From the NCBI GenBank assembly GCA_013399115.1, contig VXAA01005253.1:202050-266049 (forward strand): a stretch of DNA of 64,000 nucleotides. Direction: 5' to 3'. This DNA is from Anseranas semipalmata. Lineage: Eukaryota > Chordata > Aves > Anseriformes > Anseranatidae. Below are positions 1 through 12,954 of this stretch, piece after piece; position 1 is the first letter of the stretch; each line of letters starts with the position of its first letter. The position numbers and the translations under genes are program-made. The notes beneath the pieces were generated by a model. It did no database searches, was not told where the DNA came from, and worked only from the letters and a program-made list of their open reading frames with translations.

Positions 1-1004
1 CACCCCCCTCTTGATCCTAACTCCCACCTCAGTTATTTCATTCCCAGCCCCTTGACAGGAGATAAACCACATCAAACCCGAAAGCAGTTGAGGACATTAA
101 AGACAGCTGAATGAACAAGTGCTGCTGTAACACTAGTGGATTAGCACCACATGGCTTCTTCAATGAGAAATGAACGAGTATCAATGACCCACAGATCAGG
201 TAGATGGAAACAAGCCCAAATGGAAGAAAAGCCTCCAAGTGCAGAAGGGGCATTAGCATCAGCACCAGCACCAGCTGGGCTTCTGTCAAGCAAGGTTGGA
301 GTGGAGGGAGATAATCTTTTCTAGACCTCTGTAAATACATATTTTACAACAACTTGGCAAAACACACAGAATCCTTCCTAGGAATATTCACAGCTGATGC
401 AATGCCTCATTGAGTGCTAACGGTGAAAACCAAGAAGTTATCGACAGTTACTGTCATGACAGTGGGCCACAAGCAATCTATGTCCATGGCAGCACAGGCC
501 ACCCCAGGAAGCAATGAATCTGAGAAAAATGCATGGTGTGGGCCCAGAGTGCTATTGATGGACCACTCACACTGTGTGCAACATTGTGGTCAAAAGGGAG
601 AACGTGATCCATGGATGTAGAACTGAAGAATGCCAAGTTGGATCTGAATTTTGAAGAATTCAGACCTGAGCTGAGAGAACAGGAAAATAAGTCTTATTGT
701 AAAAGATTCCAATCAATTTAGCTTCCCTGAGAAAAGCTGAATGGTGACAACTCAGGGAACAGAGGGCAGTTATGTTCTCCATCCTACAGACAAAGGAGGA
801 AGAAATCCAGTGGCTAGAAGGCAAAGCACAACTTAGGATAAAAATAAAGTACGTACTTCTAACTGTGAGGATACTTAAGCACAAGCACAGCTTGCCAAGG
901 TCTGGATGAACAAATGAAGGCTAGGTGTTTCCTATTCCCCTAAGAATGGTGGTCTACATTATATGGGAGTTCATCTAGGTCCTGTATAGGGCAGCTGGAT
1001 AACT
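1..1004. other. Left flank, no recognised gene
   Basis: Non-coding by eye. Open frames of 60-100 codons occur on both strands (for example 38-340 minus), but none has splice sites, domain motifs or a recognisable family. I see no repeat family that I can name here. Confidence 0.5.
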
Positions 1005-2420
1005 CATGTTGGAAGAGACATCAGGAGGTCTCTATCCAACCTCCTGTTCAAAGCAGGGTCAGATATGAGATCACAGAATCACAGAATCACAGAATTGTTC
1101 AGGTTGGAAGAGACCTCCAAGATCACCTAGTCCAACCTCTGACCTAACTCTAACAAGGCCCACACTAAACCATATCTCTAAGCTCAACATCTAAACGTCT
1201 TTTAAAGACCTCCAGGGATGGTGACTCAACCACCTCCCTGGGCAGCCCATTCCAATGCCTAACTACCCTTTCGATAAAGAAGTTTTTCCTAACATTCNTC
1301 TTCAGTCATGTCTTGAAAACTTCAGTAATAGAGACAGCACAACTCCTTTACTGTTACACTGCTGGACTGTCTTAATGGGATGAAAAGCTTTTCCTTATTT
1401 GCAGTCAGAACCTCTCTCATTTCCAGTTCTGTGTGTTTTCTCTTATTCTGCACTGCTGTGAAGAGCTTGGCTTCATCTTCTTGATAACCTTCCTATAGGC
1501 ACTAGGGGGTTGCTAGAGATGTCTCTTCTCCAGGCTGAAGAAGCCCAGCTCTCTCTGCCTCTTCTCAAAGGGCAAGTGCTCCAGCCCCCAACCATCTCAG
1601 TGGCCTCCCCTGAGCTCCCTCCGGTTTCTCAATACTGCTCTGGTACCAGGAGCCCCAAAAGAGATGCAGTATCCAGATGTGATCTAAAACCTGTTGATTA
1701 CAGTGGGATGACCACTTTCCTAGATGTACTGGCTCTGCACCTGTCAATGCAGCCCAGGAGGCTGTTGCCCATCATTGATGCCAGGTCACACTGCTGGCTC
1801 CTATGCAGCTCGCTGTCCCCGGGCTCCCAGGTCCTTTCCACAGAGCTGCTCCATGACCATGCAGCCCCTGGCCTGAATCGCTGCAGGGGCTTCTTCCTTC
1901 CCAGGTGCAGGACTTGGCATTTGTTCCTCGATGAATTTCATGAGGTTCCTGTCGGCTTACTACCCCAGCCTGTCTCAGTCCCTCTGAATAGCAGCCCTGC
2001 ACTTGAGTGTATTGACCGGTCTCCCCACCTTGGTGTCATCTGCAAATTTGATGAGAGCACATTCCTCCACCTCCTTCAGGTTACTGATAAAGCTGATAAA
2101 CAGGACAGGTCCCAGGACAGACCTGCAATACCTCACATCACAGGCTTGTAGGTAGGATCCAGGTAGGGCTTGATCAGTAACCATGACCTTCCAAGCCTGG
2201 CTATCCAACCAGGCTTCTACTCATTTGGTTGACCACCCATCCAGATCATAAAGTCCAAACCTGGGTACAAGAATACTATGGGAAACTGTTAAAAACCTTG
2301 CTAAAATCAGTGCAAATGATGTCCAATGCTCTTTCCTTAACCACACATCCATCCATTTTTTTTTCATAGAAGCCCATCAAGTAGGTCAGGCTGTTCAGTA
2401 TTTTTCAGTTATACCAATGG
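1005..2420 (-). mobile_element. CR1 LINE copy, 5'-truncated, minus strand
   Basis: A CR1 non-LTR retrotransposon in reverse orientation. Read on the minus strand, about 1975-2208 encodes a reverse transcriptase stretch with SVLGPVLF followed by the catalytic-site motif FADDTK, which is the YADD/FADD box of CR1 ORF2. Going on towards the element's 3' end, the sequence matches the region that codes the end of ORF2 and then the CR1 3' UTR (about 1005-1065 and 1311 onward). The frame is interrupted, so this is a dead copy. The 213-codon plus-strand frame at 1510-2151 is antisense to it and has no meaning of its own. The element seems to be split by a second CR1 at about 1066-1310. The 5' limit near 2420 is approximate. 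Confidence 0.85.
1066..1310 (-). mobile_element. CR1 3' end, nested in older CR1
   Basis: The sequence starts with three copies of the nonamer CACAGAATC (about 1071-1096), the reverse complement of the CR1 terminal microsatellite. It then shows the canonical 3' UTR block (GTTGGAAGAGACCTCCAAGA and following) and the end of ORF2. The block restarts after a similar but more diverged CR1 3' UTR piece at about 1010-1065, and more CR1 sequence resumes after 1311. A younger insertion into an older copy explains this order. An ambiguous base lies at 1298. Confidence 0.65.
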
Positions 2421-5400
2421 TGTAGTGTGACTGCATGCAGAGCTCTAGTTCCTCCTGCTTGTTTCCCAGACTGCCATGAGGTCACAAGTCCCTGCTGTCA
2501 CTTTTCTTTGGTCAGCCTATTAGAAAAGTTCTCTCCCTAGCAGTCCTTAATCCTCATGGTGGGTCCCATGGTCATAACTGCGCGGTTCCTGTTGACATGA
2601 GGTGTGCAACCAGTTGTTGATCTATCTGCTTCTGCCCAGGCCTTTCTCCTTCACTCATGGAGACCAGGTACTGTTAATATAATGGCTCTGCCAACCTATA
2701 AACATAAATATGTTAACACATGCTGTTCATTTAAACTCGGTACTTCCAAACCCCAGGACAGAATTTAGCTACACTACTCCCATTCTGTTAAATAGGATTT
2801 GTGTGGTTAAACTTTGGCAGAGTTGAAAATACTCACACACAGACAGAGCAGAACACATGGACACAAGTATGAGGACATCTGAGAATGTCACTGCTTGCAG
2901 TTACTCTGCAAGTCCTCTGGGACAGATACATATCTCTCAGTGGTCTCCAAAGCCAAGTAGGACTTCTTCTTACACTGTAAAAATAAACAGTCCTCTATAA
3001 AGAACTGCTGAAAAGGGCCCTGGAAAACTCTGGACCCAGAATCTCTCTGATCCTTTTAAGTGCTACTGGCAAACTCATTTCTGTGGTGGTTTTCTCTTAA
3101 AAAGGTCCAGTAACATTTTCTTCTTGCCATGGAGTAGCATGTCCATTCTAATGAGCTACTGCTTTTTAGCAGTTGCCTGCTACCTAGTGGTTTTCACATA
3201 CCATTGGCACAAGTAAAGAAGAATATTTACTGCTCAACTCCCAGACAAAATGAGAGGATGGAAAAGTGCTGAACCATGGTTGTCTTTTCTTTCCTGTGCT
3301 GTCCAAGCTCTCCTCTCCCCCCTCTGCTCTTCCTATCTCTGCTTCTTTATTTGTCATCTTGAGCCCTTTCTCCCCACTTCATTTCCTGCAAAAATTACTC
3401 TGATCCCTGTAGGAGAGCATTTGGCTTATACTGCTGGTCCCTAAGCAGTAGCCCTGAAAGGGAAATGTCAGTCTCTTTGAGCCACATGGATGCACACAGG
3501 GACAACTTGGCTTGGAAACAAAAACCACAGCAGGCAATCCTCCTTGAATGCCTCCTCTCTGCCAATGCTACCGTCTCCAACCAACTGGCTGGAGAAAAAG
3601 GGCACAGCACACTCAGGGCAGTTCCGTGGCAGCACATCCATTACACATTTCCCCACCACATTCAGACTTACTTCCTCATTTCAATCTCACTCCAGTTCTG
3701 CCGCTGCTCCGTCTACTTACAGCTGGAGCAGAGCGCATGCTTATGCCTGTGCTGGGTGTCACTTGCAAAGGTGAAAGTCCCATCCTGCCTGGGAGGAATG
3801 TGTGTGGGGAATCTCTCCTTGTCTTGTCACAGGCCTTGCAAGTTGCCCAGTTAACCTATCATTCAGTAAGTTATCTTGGGAGCAGTCATCCTGCTGCAAC
3901 CCTACAAACACCTTTTTTGCTGGGCTTATGGTCTAACCACACTTCAGGAAGGCCAGAAGTTTCAATTTGTGCTTACTAAAGGCAAAACCATACCAAAGCA
4001 GCACAAAAACTGAAGGGCTTTTGTTTGTGGGAACAAATGGCAGTATTAAATCCTACACAAAGCTTCTACTCCTTAGAGCCCAGCCTAAACCAACAACTCA
4101 TGACCTGGACCTAGAGAAAAACTTCCGTCCGTCAAGATTTGGGAGCCCAGGTCAGGGCCCAGCTACTCTGCAGCAGGTCGTCTGTCTTACATGGTGTTAT
4201 GAACCAAGTGGTAATCTCACATCGCTTTTCCTGAAATCAGAGCAAATCGGTGTCTCTGTGTAGTTCCATTCTCCAAAGAGGTATTCTTCTTTGTGGTAGG
4301 CACATGGGAATTCCAAAAAGTTCACGTCGAGTTCACTGGATTCAGTTTTAAATGTATTTTTATTTAAATGTAATCCTGTGAGCTAGTAACTGTCACAACT
4401 CGCCATGATGAGGTAGGGAGACATAATTCACAGTTTATACATTGAAGGCCGAGGGACAGAGAGTTGACGGGTATGCTTGGATATACTCTTTCAGTTGAGC
4501 CTTAACAGCTTAAACAGTTACGAGCCTTTGGCTGTTGGTTGTTGTTTTAATTCACACTGAAAGGCTGAATGTGCCTCACGCAGTAAGTCACAGCATCGCA
4601 GCCAAAGGGGTGGGGGCAGCTAACAGCTGAGAAAAAAATAACTGGAAATTAAGGGGCTAAAACTCCTCAATATCAGCCACAAGAGTACATCTGGAAAAGG
4701 AGGTCTGGATCAACTTGCCTACCTTCGCTGCTTGCGAGCTAAGCAGGTAGTGTAGTCCACTTTCTCAGTGCTTCCTTGTGGACAGATGGGAAGGAGTGTT
4801 TCAGGCATTGGAGAGTGGACTCCACAATGATCACAAACAAATTTTGCCCTTACAATCACAGAACAATAAATCGTGGGGCAGGAAGGAGGTAATAGGGTAC
4901 AATTTCAACACCTGTTTAAATGGGCTGTAAGAGAAAAACATGTGGTAACACTGCAGAAGATAATATGTAGGGTGGAGAGGGGAGGTTTCCCCTCCCAACA
5001 GAACAGGTTAAAAATTAAACTTATTACAGATTTATACAATGACGAGGGAGAAAGAGAGAGAGAAACAATACTCAATGCAAAGCAAAAGGGATCTTCACAG
5101 CCTGACCTATCCTGTCCAACCTGGAGGCTAAATTCAATTCCTCAAACACCGGACTGCCTCCAATTCTTGAAGACACGACAGTGACACTGAAGATGGCCAT
5201 CTACAAATTCTGTGTGCAAGCACACATAGTTGTCTAGACTCATCTTACTGTACATGAGAAAAAGCCACAGTTTCAGTGGATGATTCTTCCTGGAATACAA
5301 AAAATCACCTTTTCAGGATGCTGTCTATTAATAGCGGACAAGCTGTGTAGAGACCTAACTTTCAGGTTGTTAAAATGAGGTGGAATGAGTCATTAATGGC

Positions 5401-8400
5401 TTCAGTTATCATTAGCTACCAATCTCAGTAACCATTCTGCTCAGTTTCTCTGACATAGGACTGACTACAAGATCAGAAAGATTATCAGCTATTTTATTTT
5501 AACTCCTTCTACATCAAATTTGAACAGTTTATAAAGAACCTATAGTAATGCTGACTGCACAGGGACTTCAAGAATGAGGCTAGTGGAAGTGGCTGGTGGT
5601 TCCATTCACAACTAGGACCGCCTCCACATCATTTGTAGGGTTACGGAAAGCTTAGATTTTGGCTATGTTGACAAATGTGGTTTCCTGTTCTGAAACAGTT
5701 TGCTTGGTTGGCCTGAAGCTAAGGGAATATGGGGCTGTACCAGGTTAGCATCTTTGGGAAAAGAATCAGGCCCTCAGAGTGAAAAGGCAAAGGATGAACA
5801 CGATGAATGCTCATTCAGTGAACATAACACAAAATAAGAAGCCAGATTTTAATGCACAGCTTTTCACTTTTCAATCAGCTTCCCCTTTTTAAAAATCGCC
5901 GAACCTCACAGAGGCATTATTTTAGCTGTGATAACATTGCTTTCTTTGCAACCATCTCAGGGTACCAAATGTGTTTTAAAAGGAAGCTTTGGAAAAAATA
6001 TGGGCATTTGCAATGTGACATGCTGAGATACAACAGTTGTGCACACAGAGGGAACTAGACAGCTAAGCTTAGACACTTGAGCTACGACAGTTCTCCAGTC
6101 TTTGCACTACTTTGCGAGCTGACTTTATGGAACTTAGCAGTGTAAATGCTATTTTACATTTAAACAGAAGCTGCCCCAGTGCTTTGTCCTTAGCACTGGT
6201 AATTCTGTTTCTACAGAAGAGTGCTGGTGAGTGATGGGCTTTTGAAATGGTATAAACCCTATTGCCTTTCTTACTTGGTTCTCATTAATACCAATAAACC
6301 ATTTGACTCCCAAGACAAAACAAAACAAAACAAAACAACAACAAAAACACCAAAAAATAAAACCATAAAAACCCTCCACCTTTGCTTTCCCCTTGTTCTC
6401 TGGATTTCCCAAATGAAATAGCAATAAGACTCCTAACAGCCCTGCAGCCTCATGTCAGCACTTAGCACAGCATCATGCTGATAGCAGAACAATGTTTTGG
6501 CAAAGGAACTGCTATTCCCTTGTGTCTGATTAACTGTCTTCTACAAAACAAAAACACCACCAAAACAAACAAACAAACAAACACACCTACCCCCCCAAAA
6601 AGGAAAGAATTGGCTATCAGTTCTGTATAGGTCTGTGACAGAGCACCTATACACTACAGGTGAGATGGCAAAGAATGCGAAATATGTAAAAAATGACATG
6701 AATATCACATCATTTTCTTCACCTCTTCTCTCCTTATCCCCCCATCCCTCAGAGACTTACTACCAGAGTCCTGAAAATCAAAATGGCCAAAGTACTTAGG
6801 CCAACAACTATATGTACACACAAATGGGTTTTCACTAGAGCATCTGTACAGTAAGGTCCCCAAGGATTAGCTTAACTGCAACACTGAATCTGTCTTAATG
6901 AACTTTTAGATTGGTATCTATCTCAGGATTCATTTTTTTCCTTCAACTCAGTCTAAGAATTACTGACTAGCTTGCAGAAGCTAGTGGAATTAGTAGTCTG
7001 ATGACACTGTATTTCTCTGCGAAATTAATGAAGTAATAATCAACAAATTATTTCAAAGGTATTTATTTATTTATTGCACATGAAGTAAAAATAAAATCTG
7101 GAATGAAAACGGAACAACAGTTTACTGAAATATATCATCTTATTTATACATCACATATTTTTTGAATATAAGCTAGAAAAATAGAAATTCCATTGTGGAC
7201 CCATATAATGTTCTTGCAGTATTGCATAGAAAAATATGTTAAATAAACATTTTTTCCTTGAAAAGGGACAGTGCACTTTGCTTAACTAGACAAATGTAAA
7301 GGAGAGAAAGAATTCAGTGCAAATTCCTAAAATAAGCATTCAGATTACATTTCCTGATTATATATTATATATCATTATCATGATTTCTAAACAGTTAACA
7401 GTTCAGTTCTTCCATACTCTGAAACAGAGTTGATTATAAATTAAAAAGAAAGTTGAATATACCATTGCCCCTTCATCTTGGAATTTAGTTTTCAGAAATG
7501 TCCTAATAAACTCTTCTGGAAGTCCTTGTTTGACTTGAAGTTAGGCAGAATGTGTAGAAGCAGAGCATCTTTTTATTTCTTATCTACAATGCTTCAAATA
7601 TATTTAAGTTTTACAGAACACGTTGGCCACTTGCTGAAGGTATTTGTGAATTGGGTTCATAGTTAAAATTTACAGATGTACACATTCATTATGTTCAAAA
7701 TCCTGTCTATTATTACTTTAAAAGTTCTGTAACAAAAAGTTACATACTAAAGGTAGTTTGATAAACAGGTATTTAAGTTAAAAACATCAGCCTGTGCATC
7801 TGATAGATCAGTTAAGGATCTCATTAGCATCCACTTCCTCCATGTTTTATGTGAACTCTGGTTGACATTTTTGTTGAAGTTCACTTCACGGAAAGTGTCT
7901 TTTATACAAGCAAAAAATAAAATAATATAATGAGGTCTCTTTCTTTCTTTCTTTTTTAATCCTGGAGGATTACACAGGTTTTGGTTTATGTTCACAACAC
8001 AAAGTGTACGTATTACTTTAATCATGTTTAGGTTTCAATCCCTTAGAGAAAAAAAAAAAAAAGAAGAAGTAAAATAAAAATACAACTTCTCCACCTGCCC
8101 CTCTGAACACATATCCTAGCTCAAGCCTTAGCACTTCAGGAGTCAGACTGCTCACAAGCCAGAGCTAGGTGACATCGTCTGGATAACAGGTCAGGGTTGG
8201 AAAAACCCATTCAAACCAAACTCAGTGAAATAGCTCTTATCAAAAAAATTGAAATGCCCTAAAAAAAAGAAAGTTTTTTTTTTTTCATTTTGAATTATTT
8301 TAAGTCTGAACAAATGAAGTTTTAGTCCAAAAGAGCATTTGGCTTCATTTGGCTAGATTTTGAAAAAGAAAGGAGAAAATTGCATAAAATATTTTGTTAC

Positions 8401-8530
8401 GCGGCTTCTAAAACTTGAAATTATGGCCAATAAAATCATATGCTCTGTTAAAAAATAGCAACAACTACTACAAAAAAGAAAATTCATACAAAATCAAGTA
8501 ATTATTTAAGACTTGCACAAGGATGCTGTT
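2421..8530. other. Gene-free intergenic stretch
   Basis: AT-rich DNA downstream of RNASEH2B. Overlapping open frames at 3250-3980 (up to 143 codons in three frames) and at 4873-5184 show no domain, no splice structure and no recognisable family. Low-complexity A/C-rich runs sit at 6316-6336 and about 6541-6597. Nothing else is supported. Confidence 0.5.
6316..6336. repeat. (CAAAA)n simple repeat
   Basis: Four tandem CAAAA units followed by degenerate CAA-rich sequence up to about 6356. A similar (CAAA)n tract lies at about 6562-6583. Confidence 0.9.
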
Positions 8531-8535
8531 GGTCT

Positions 8536-8835
8536 GACCTTGCAAAATACTTAGGCAGGTGCTTAATTTTAAGCATGTGAGTCAGTGTGCCAGGAGAGAT
8601 TTTATGGCAAACACTAATGCACAAATATTAGTTAGACTGGCTCTTCCACTTCAAGATAAGCGCGGATGTAAGTGCTTTGCTGGATATGGATCAGGATGCT
8701 CAGCACCTAACAGGACTTTAGGCGTTGATCCAGCAAAGCACTTATCCACATGAACAACACTGCTGACTTTAAGATCACTGCTCATGTGCTTAACATTAGG
8801 CATGCTCGTAAGTGCTTTCCTGGAAGGGCCCGATA
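8536..8835. repeat. Palindromic interspersed repeat (MITE-like)
   Basis: The core is a perfect 16-bp inverted repeat, AAGTGCTTTGCTGGAT at 8670-8685 and its reverse complement at 8728-8743. Around it, GCTTAATTTTAAGCATGTGAG near 8560 is partly mirrored by CTCATGTGCTTAACATTAGGC near 8782. This resembles the self-complementary 'TTAAGCATGTG / AGTGCTTTGCTG' repeats scattered through bird, turtle and crocodilian genomes, which look like non-autonomous DNA transposons. The family assignment is from memory. Exact ends are uncertain. Confidence 0.5.
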
Positions 8836-11800
8836 GACCAATAGTGTATAAGCTATAAAATTTGAAGCACTGTATGTTTAACACACCGCATATTTAACAA
8901 TGTTAATCTGCTGAGATTTGCTTTTTCTTGGAACAGGGCATGTCTAACTTCAAGCATTTATTTTCAGAAAGTGCGTAAAAAAAGCCTTTAAAAGCTGCTT
9001 TGAGATTATGGCAAGTTAAAATAATATTAGCGAGTCTCCTTATGCTCCTTTCATTTCTTCTTTGGATGTCTTTGTGCAGGCATCTAAAAAGAAAAGAAAA
9101 AAACTCTAGGCATAAGCATTAATCTATTCAAATAAGCATCCATGCTTTTAGTTTCCCTCTAAAAACCATAAAGTCAGATGCAATTGAACATGTGGAAGCA
9201 AGCATCACTAAATTTCAGATCTGAATGCAAATTCTGCCAACTGTGCCACCTTTTCCACTGAAAAAATTCAAATCACCAATTGTCACTTCTACAAATAGAA
9301 GTGATTTTACTACTTAAGACTGAAAATGATGTGCAAGTCCAATCCTGACATATCCCCAAGACAATGTTGGTATTTCCATATGAAGTTTTCCATGCTCACT
9401 GATGTCAATCCATTTGCAATGTGAAGTCTTAAAAGAGTTGGACTGTAAGAGCTGCTTAATCCGAAAACAACAACTGTAAAAGCATCACAACTCATCAGTT
9501 ATTTACATGAGCATGTAAAGACAGCATGTTAATCCTGAAAAAGAAATAAAGTAAGACCACATTTCTGTAACGGTGCTGGCATATTGTCTCGTACAAATCT
9601 AACCAAGCAAGAAATAGCAAAGCAGCACTTCATAATGACCTAGTGCTACTGCTGGCCAGTCATAGTAACTATATTTAAATCCTCCTTGTAGTAGGAAACA
9701 TTGTTTTATGTATTTGGCACCACATGTTCTTCATAACTTCTTACAGCTACATGTTAAGGAAGTTTCAAAGTTACTAAATGTATTTCATTCTTTCCTAAAG
9801 GGCAGAGTTTTTGTTTTCACCTGAAAGCTGTAATGGCTCTTGGAAATGCCTTGTGTTCTTTTGTCATGCACAAATTTCTGCTCAACAGTCACTAATAAAA
9901 ATCCTGTTCTAAGTTACGGCATAGCTGACAGCTGAAGTTGAGATGTGACATGCTAAAGCACAATGCATCCATGCACAGAGGAAGAACTCTACACTAGTCC
10001 TTATCTGCAGCGACGGATGTGAAAGTCATATCTAGAGAAAGAAAAAAAAATCAGCACCCCAAATCAGAAGTCAACACAAAGCCTCCCATCTGTATCAGGA
10101 TTGTCCTTCTGTCCTAAATTCTGACCAGAGAAATAGGGTTTTTTCTTAGAAGAAATGTTCTCAAACTGTTCAGTCAATGAAAAGATGCATTTCCAAAAGT
10201 TATTCCACAAAACCTTTGAACTATTAAAAACCCAAAACCTGAAACTAGCAGATTAAAATATCCAGAATAAGAGACACGACCACGTATCTGTCCCACCTCA
10301 CAGCTCTAACTCTCTCCTATTCTTGGTTTTCCACTGAAATGTTCATCCCATGCTTGCTTGCTTGCTTTCTCAACACCTTCCAGTGCTTGGAATTGTCCTT
10401 CTGTTAATAGATAGACAATTCCTTTAATTTCACTTACCAAACCACTCCCCAAGATGTTGCTTACTGAACAAAACTTTTTCATTAACGTGACAGTAAATGC
10501 CTGTTTGTTCTTTTTTTTTTTTTTTTTTTATTACATTATCCTGCACTTTGGTGTTTTTCGAAAGGATTCTTCCCTGGTGCATCCCTTCTTCTACCGATAT
10601 AAACCTGGAGGGCGTCTTCAATTGTCAGAGAAACTGCTGGGCTAGGTTGAATGCTTTTCAAAATCTAACTCTTCCAGTTTACTGGTAGAACTGCAGTTCC
10701 ACATTCTGGGCTCACCAGATGCTAGTTCTTTCCAATTCACAGCAAGAACCTATTGGATAAACCAGTAAGAGATACTACAGTGCTGGTCTTCACTTAGAGC
10801 CCAGAAAAGTAAGGTAGGAAAAAAGCAAGATGGCAATTCCGAAGGCAGTGCACGTGAAAATTATCGCAATGACACCCACTATTGCTTTTTAAACTTGTCT
10901 GATAGTTAATGTCAGAACAGGAAACTCTACTGATAGGGCTGCTGAAATTCTGCTAAAGACAGCTGAACAGCAAGGCAGTGTGGTATAGCAGGAATTCCTC
11001 TATGGCTCCACATAGCATTTCCCACTTTTTTGCATCCCCTACCATTCTCTACCCCCTTATATTACTTTAGAAAGTCTACATTCATGAGTAGAATTTTATT
11101 AAAGCACCTAATGACTTGGGAGAATTATTCTTATTGAAAAATCAATAAAGGGTCTGCACCTGAACCATACATTTCCCAACCTATACTCAAACTCTAATAC
11201 TATGAACTGACTTCCACAGATAAGGAAGACAGTAATGATTCCTCAGAATGCCTGAAAAGCATTTTTTTTCTAAGGTACACCATTTTGGGTCTAGATACTC
11301 CACTTCAGACAAATGTTTTTAAAACTGGGAGCATTAACTCTACACTTGTTCTACACTTTTGGGAAGGCACCCACATTTGTGAAATAAGTATCTATGTAAT
11401 CAGAGATAATTCCATAGCTTTCCAAGTTTTACTTTAACTGGAATTCCAGCTGTACCGACTTCCCCATTTACAAACAAAACTTTGAAAAAAACACTGTTTT
11501 GAAAGGCATATAGACTTCAAAAAAACTAGAATTGCAAAACAGCATACAATGCACAGCAAGGTTTTTCATTCATTTCTGTTTGAAAAAGAACGCCACAGAG
11601 CTCTTTAACCTAACAGACACCACTGCAATCCAGGGGTTGTAAACAGCAAGCAAGCAAGTCTGAAGTGGAAAAATGGCATAGTTACTAAAAATGAAGAAAC
11701 TCTCAGTTTCTCTGAAAGTCCCCATTATCAAGGGATACAAGTAGATTCTCTACTGAGCTTAAGTAACAAAGGATGATGTATTTTAAGATTGTCCTTCTAA

Positions 11801-12350
11801 AACTTTGTAGCTCAACCACAGTAATGGCTCAGTGCAAGAACTGCTGGAAGAAAATGAGTTAGTGTTGTGCAGGACTGGCTACATCTATACAAATGATCCC
11901 AGTAATTCAATTCTGTGAATCAGGGAAATTGCAACATAGCAGATAGCTCTGAATATACAGCAATACTCGCTAATAAGGAAAGAACACACCCAAGAGTGAG
12001 CTGTACGTTTTAATCCAACATGTCTTCATAAAGCTAAACCTTACCTAAGACACTCATACTTAAGCTTTTGAATTACACATCCAGTTCCACATAGGCTTTT
12101 ATAAACCCCGCACTTTTGTCTTTAAATAAATCTTTCCCTAATTATTTTTGTAAGGACCTATCAATCTTGGAACTGAACATAAAATAATTCTATATTACTA
12201 TGTGTTAAGAGATTTATCATTTAAGCCCAAAATGATGTTGTAGTTCTTTAAGGATTAAAATTTATACACAGGAAAATACCAAAAGCCCACAAGAAGTGTC
12301 CTGAAGCCTAACCCAACTCTTGAAACATACAGCAAACAGAAAAAGCACAA
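8836..12350. other. Gene-free stretch downstream of RNASEH2B
   Basis: AT-rich, no coding signal recognised. It includes a T19 run at 10511-10529. The small open frames that run through that T run are artefacts of low complexity. Confidence 0.5.
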
Positions 12351-12368
12351 ATTTGTTACATAAAGTAC

Positions 12369-12374
12369 TTTATT
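12369..12374 (-). promoter_or_regulatory. Candidate distal poly(A) signal of RNASEH2B
   Basis: The minus strand reads AATAAA (plus-strand TTTATT), 582 bases beyond the stop codon. It would give a 3' UTR of about 0.6 kb. Whether this or the proximal hexamer is used cannot be told from sequence. Confidence 0.35.
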
Positions 12375-12639
12375 GCATTACATGGACGTTGACATTTATT
12401 GCAATTTGTTTCTAGCATATTCAAAACAACCAAAATCCCAATATAGACACAGTATCTTTGCCTCAATAAATTGCCACTAACGGTAATGCTTATCTCAGCA
12501 CTTAGATTTGGGTCTACATAGAAATCTGATGATGCCATCCTATTCTAGTGTTATACTGAGTAAAAATCTCCAGACAGTCTCAAAAAAATATGCTTCTAAT
12601 GAATAAAAAAACCCTCTCTTTTAAACCTCATTACAGGAG

Positions 12640-12866
12640 AGGGCATGTCTCCAGCCCAGAATGGAGTGTGATGGAGAAAACTCTGTGGTGACCTTGACTG
12701 AGCTTGTTCTAGAATATGAAGCAGTACAGCTGCACCGTGTGGTACATGCTAATTCCAGGCTGGAATTTCTCCATGGTATTGCCTTGCCCCACTGAGACAA
12801 CAGCTCTGTCCCACACTAGCTTGCAGATCTCTTCATCACACTCCACCATGAATATAGACATGCCCT
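12640..12866. mobile_element. MITE-like element with inverted terminal repeats
   Basis: The left arm at 12640-12673 (AGGGCATGTCT, a 11-base variable stretch, then TGGAGTGTGATG) is matched in inverted orientation by 12834-12866 (CATCACACTCCA, a spacer, then AGACATGCCCT). Eleven- and twelve-base blocks in each arm are perfect. The AGGGCATGTCT terminus resembles the ends of common hAT-like or other cut-and-paste MITEs of sauropsids, as far as I recall. No clear 8-bp target duplication is visible. It lies just past the RNASEH2B stop codon, inside the 3' UTR if the distal poly(A) signal is used. Confidence 0.55.
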
Positions 12867-12870
12867 GCAT
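12709..12870 (-). other. Short open frame, 53 codons, unproven
   Basis: An ATG-to-TAG frame on the minus strand with fairly protein-like composition (contains CDEEICKLVWDRAVV and FQPGISMYHTVQLYC). It starts in the right arm of the inverted-repeat element and runs into its interior, so it is probably a by-product of that element or chance. I recognise no family. If the distal RNASEH2B poly(A) site is used, the frame lies in its 3' UTR. Confidence 0.15.
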
Positions 12871-12954
12871 ATGCAAGTAGCAAAAAACTCCAAGAGACGT
12901 CTTTTAGTTTAACATAAAAATAAACACCTTATAAAACTTTTCCAAGAGCAAGTC

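Noticed and set aside
38..340. 100-codon hydrophobic frame on the minus strand
   Set aside because: Hydrophobic by T-rich composition. No start context, splice or family support.
1510..2151. 213-codon open frame on the plus strand
   Set aside because: It is antisense to the CR1 reverse transcriptase region. The meaningful frame is on the minus strand (FADDTK motif).
3250..3980. Cluster of overlapping frames (129, 94 and 143 codons)
   Set aside because: Three frames are open in the same stretch without any family signal. More likely a local lack of stops.
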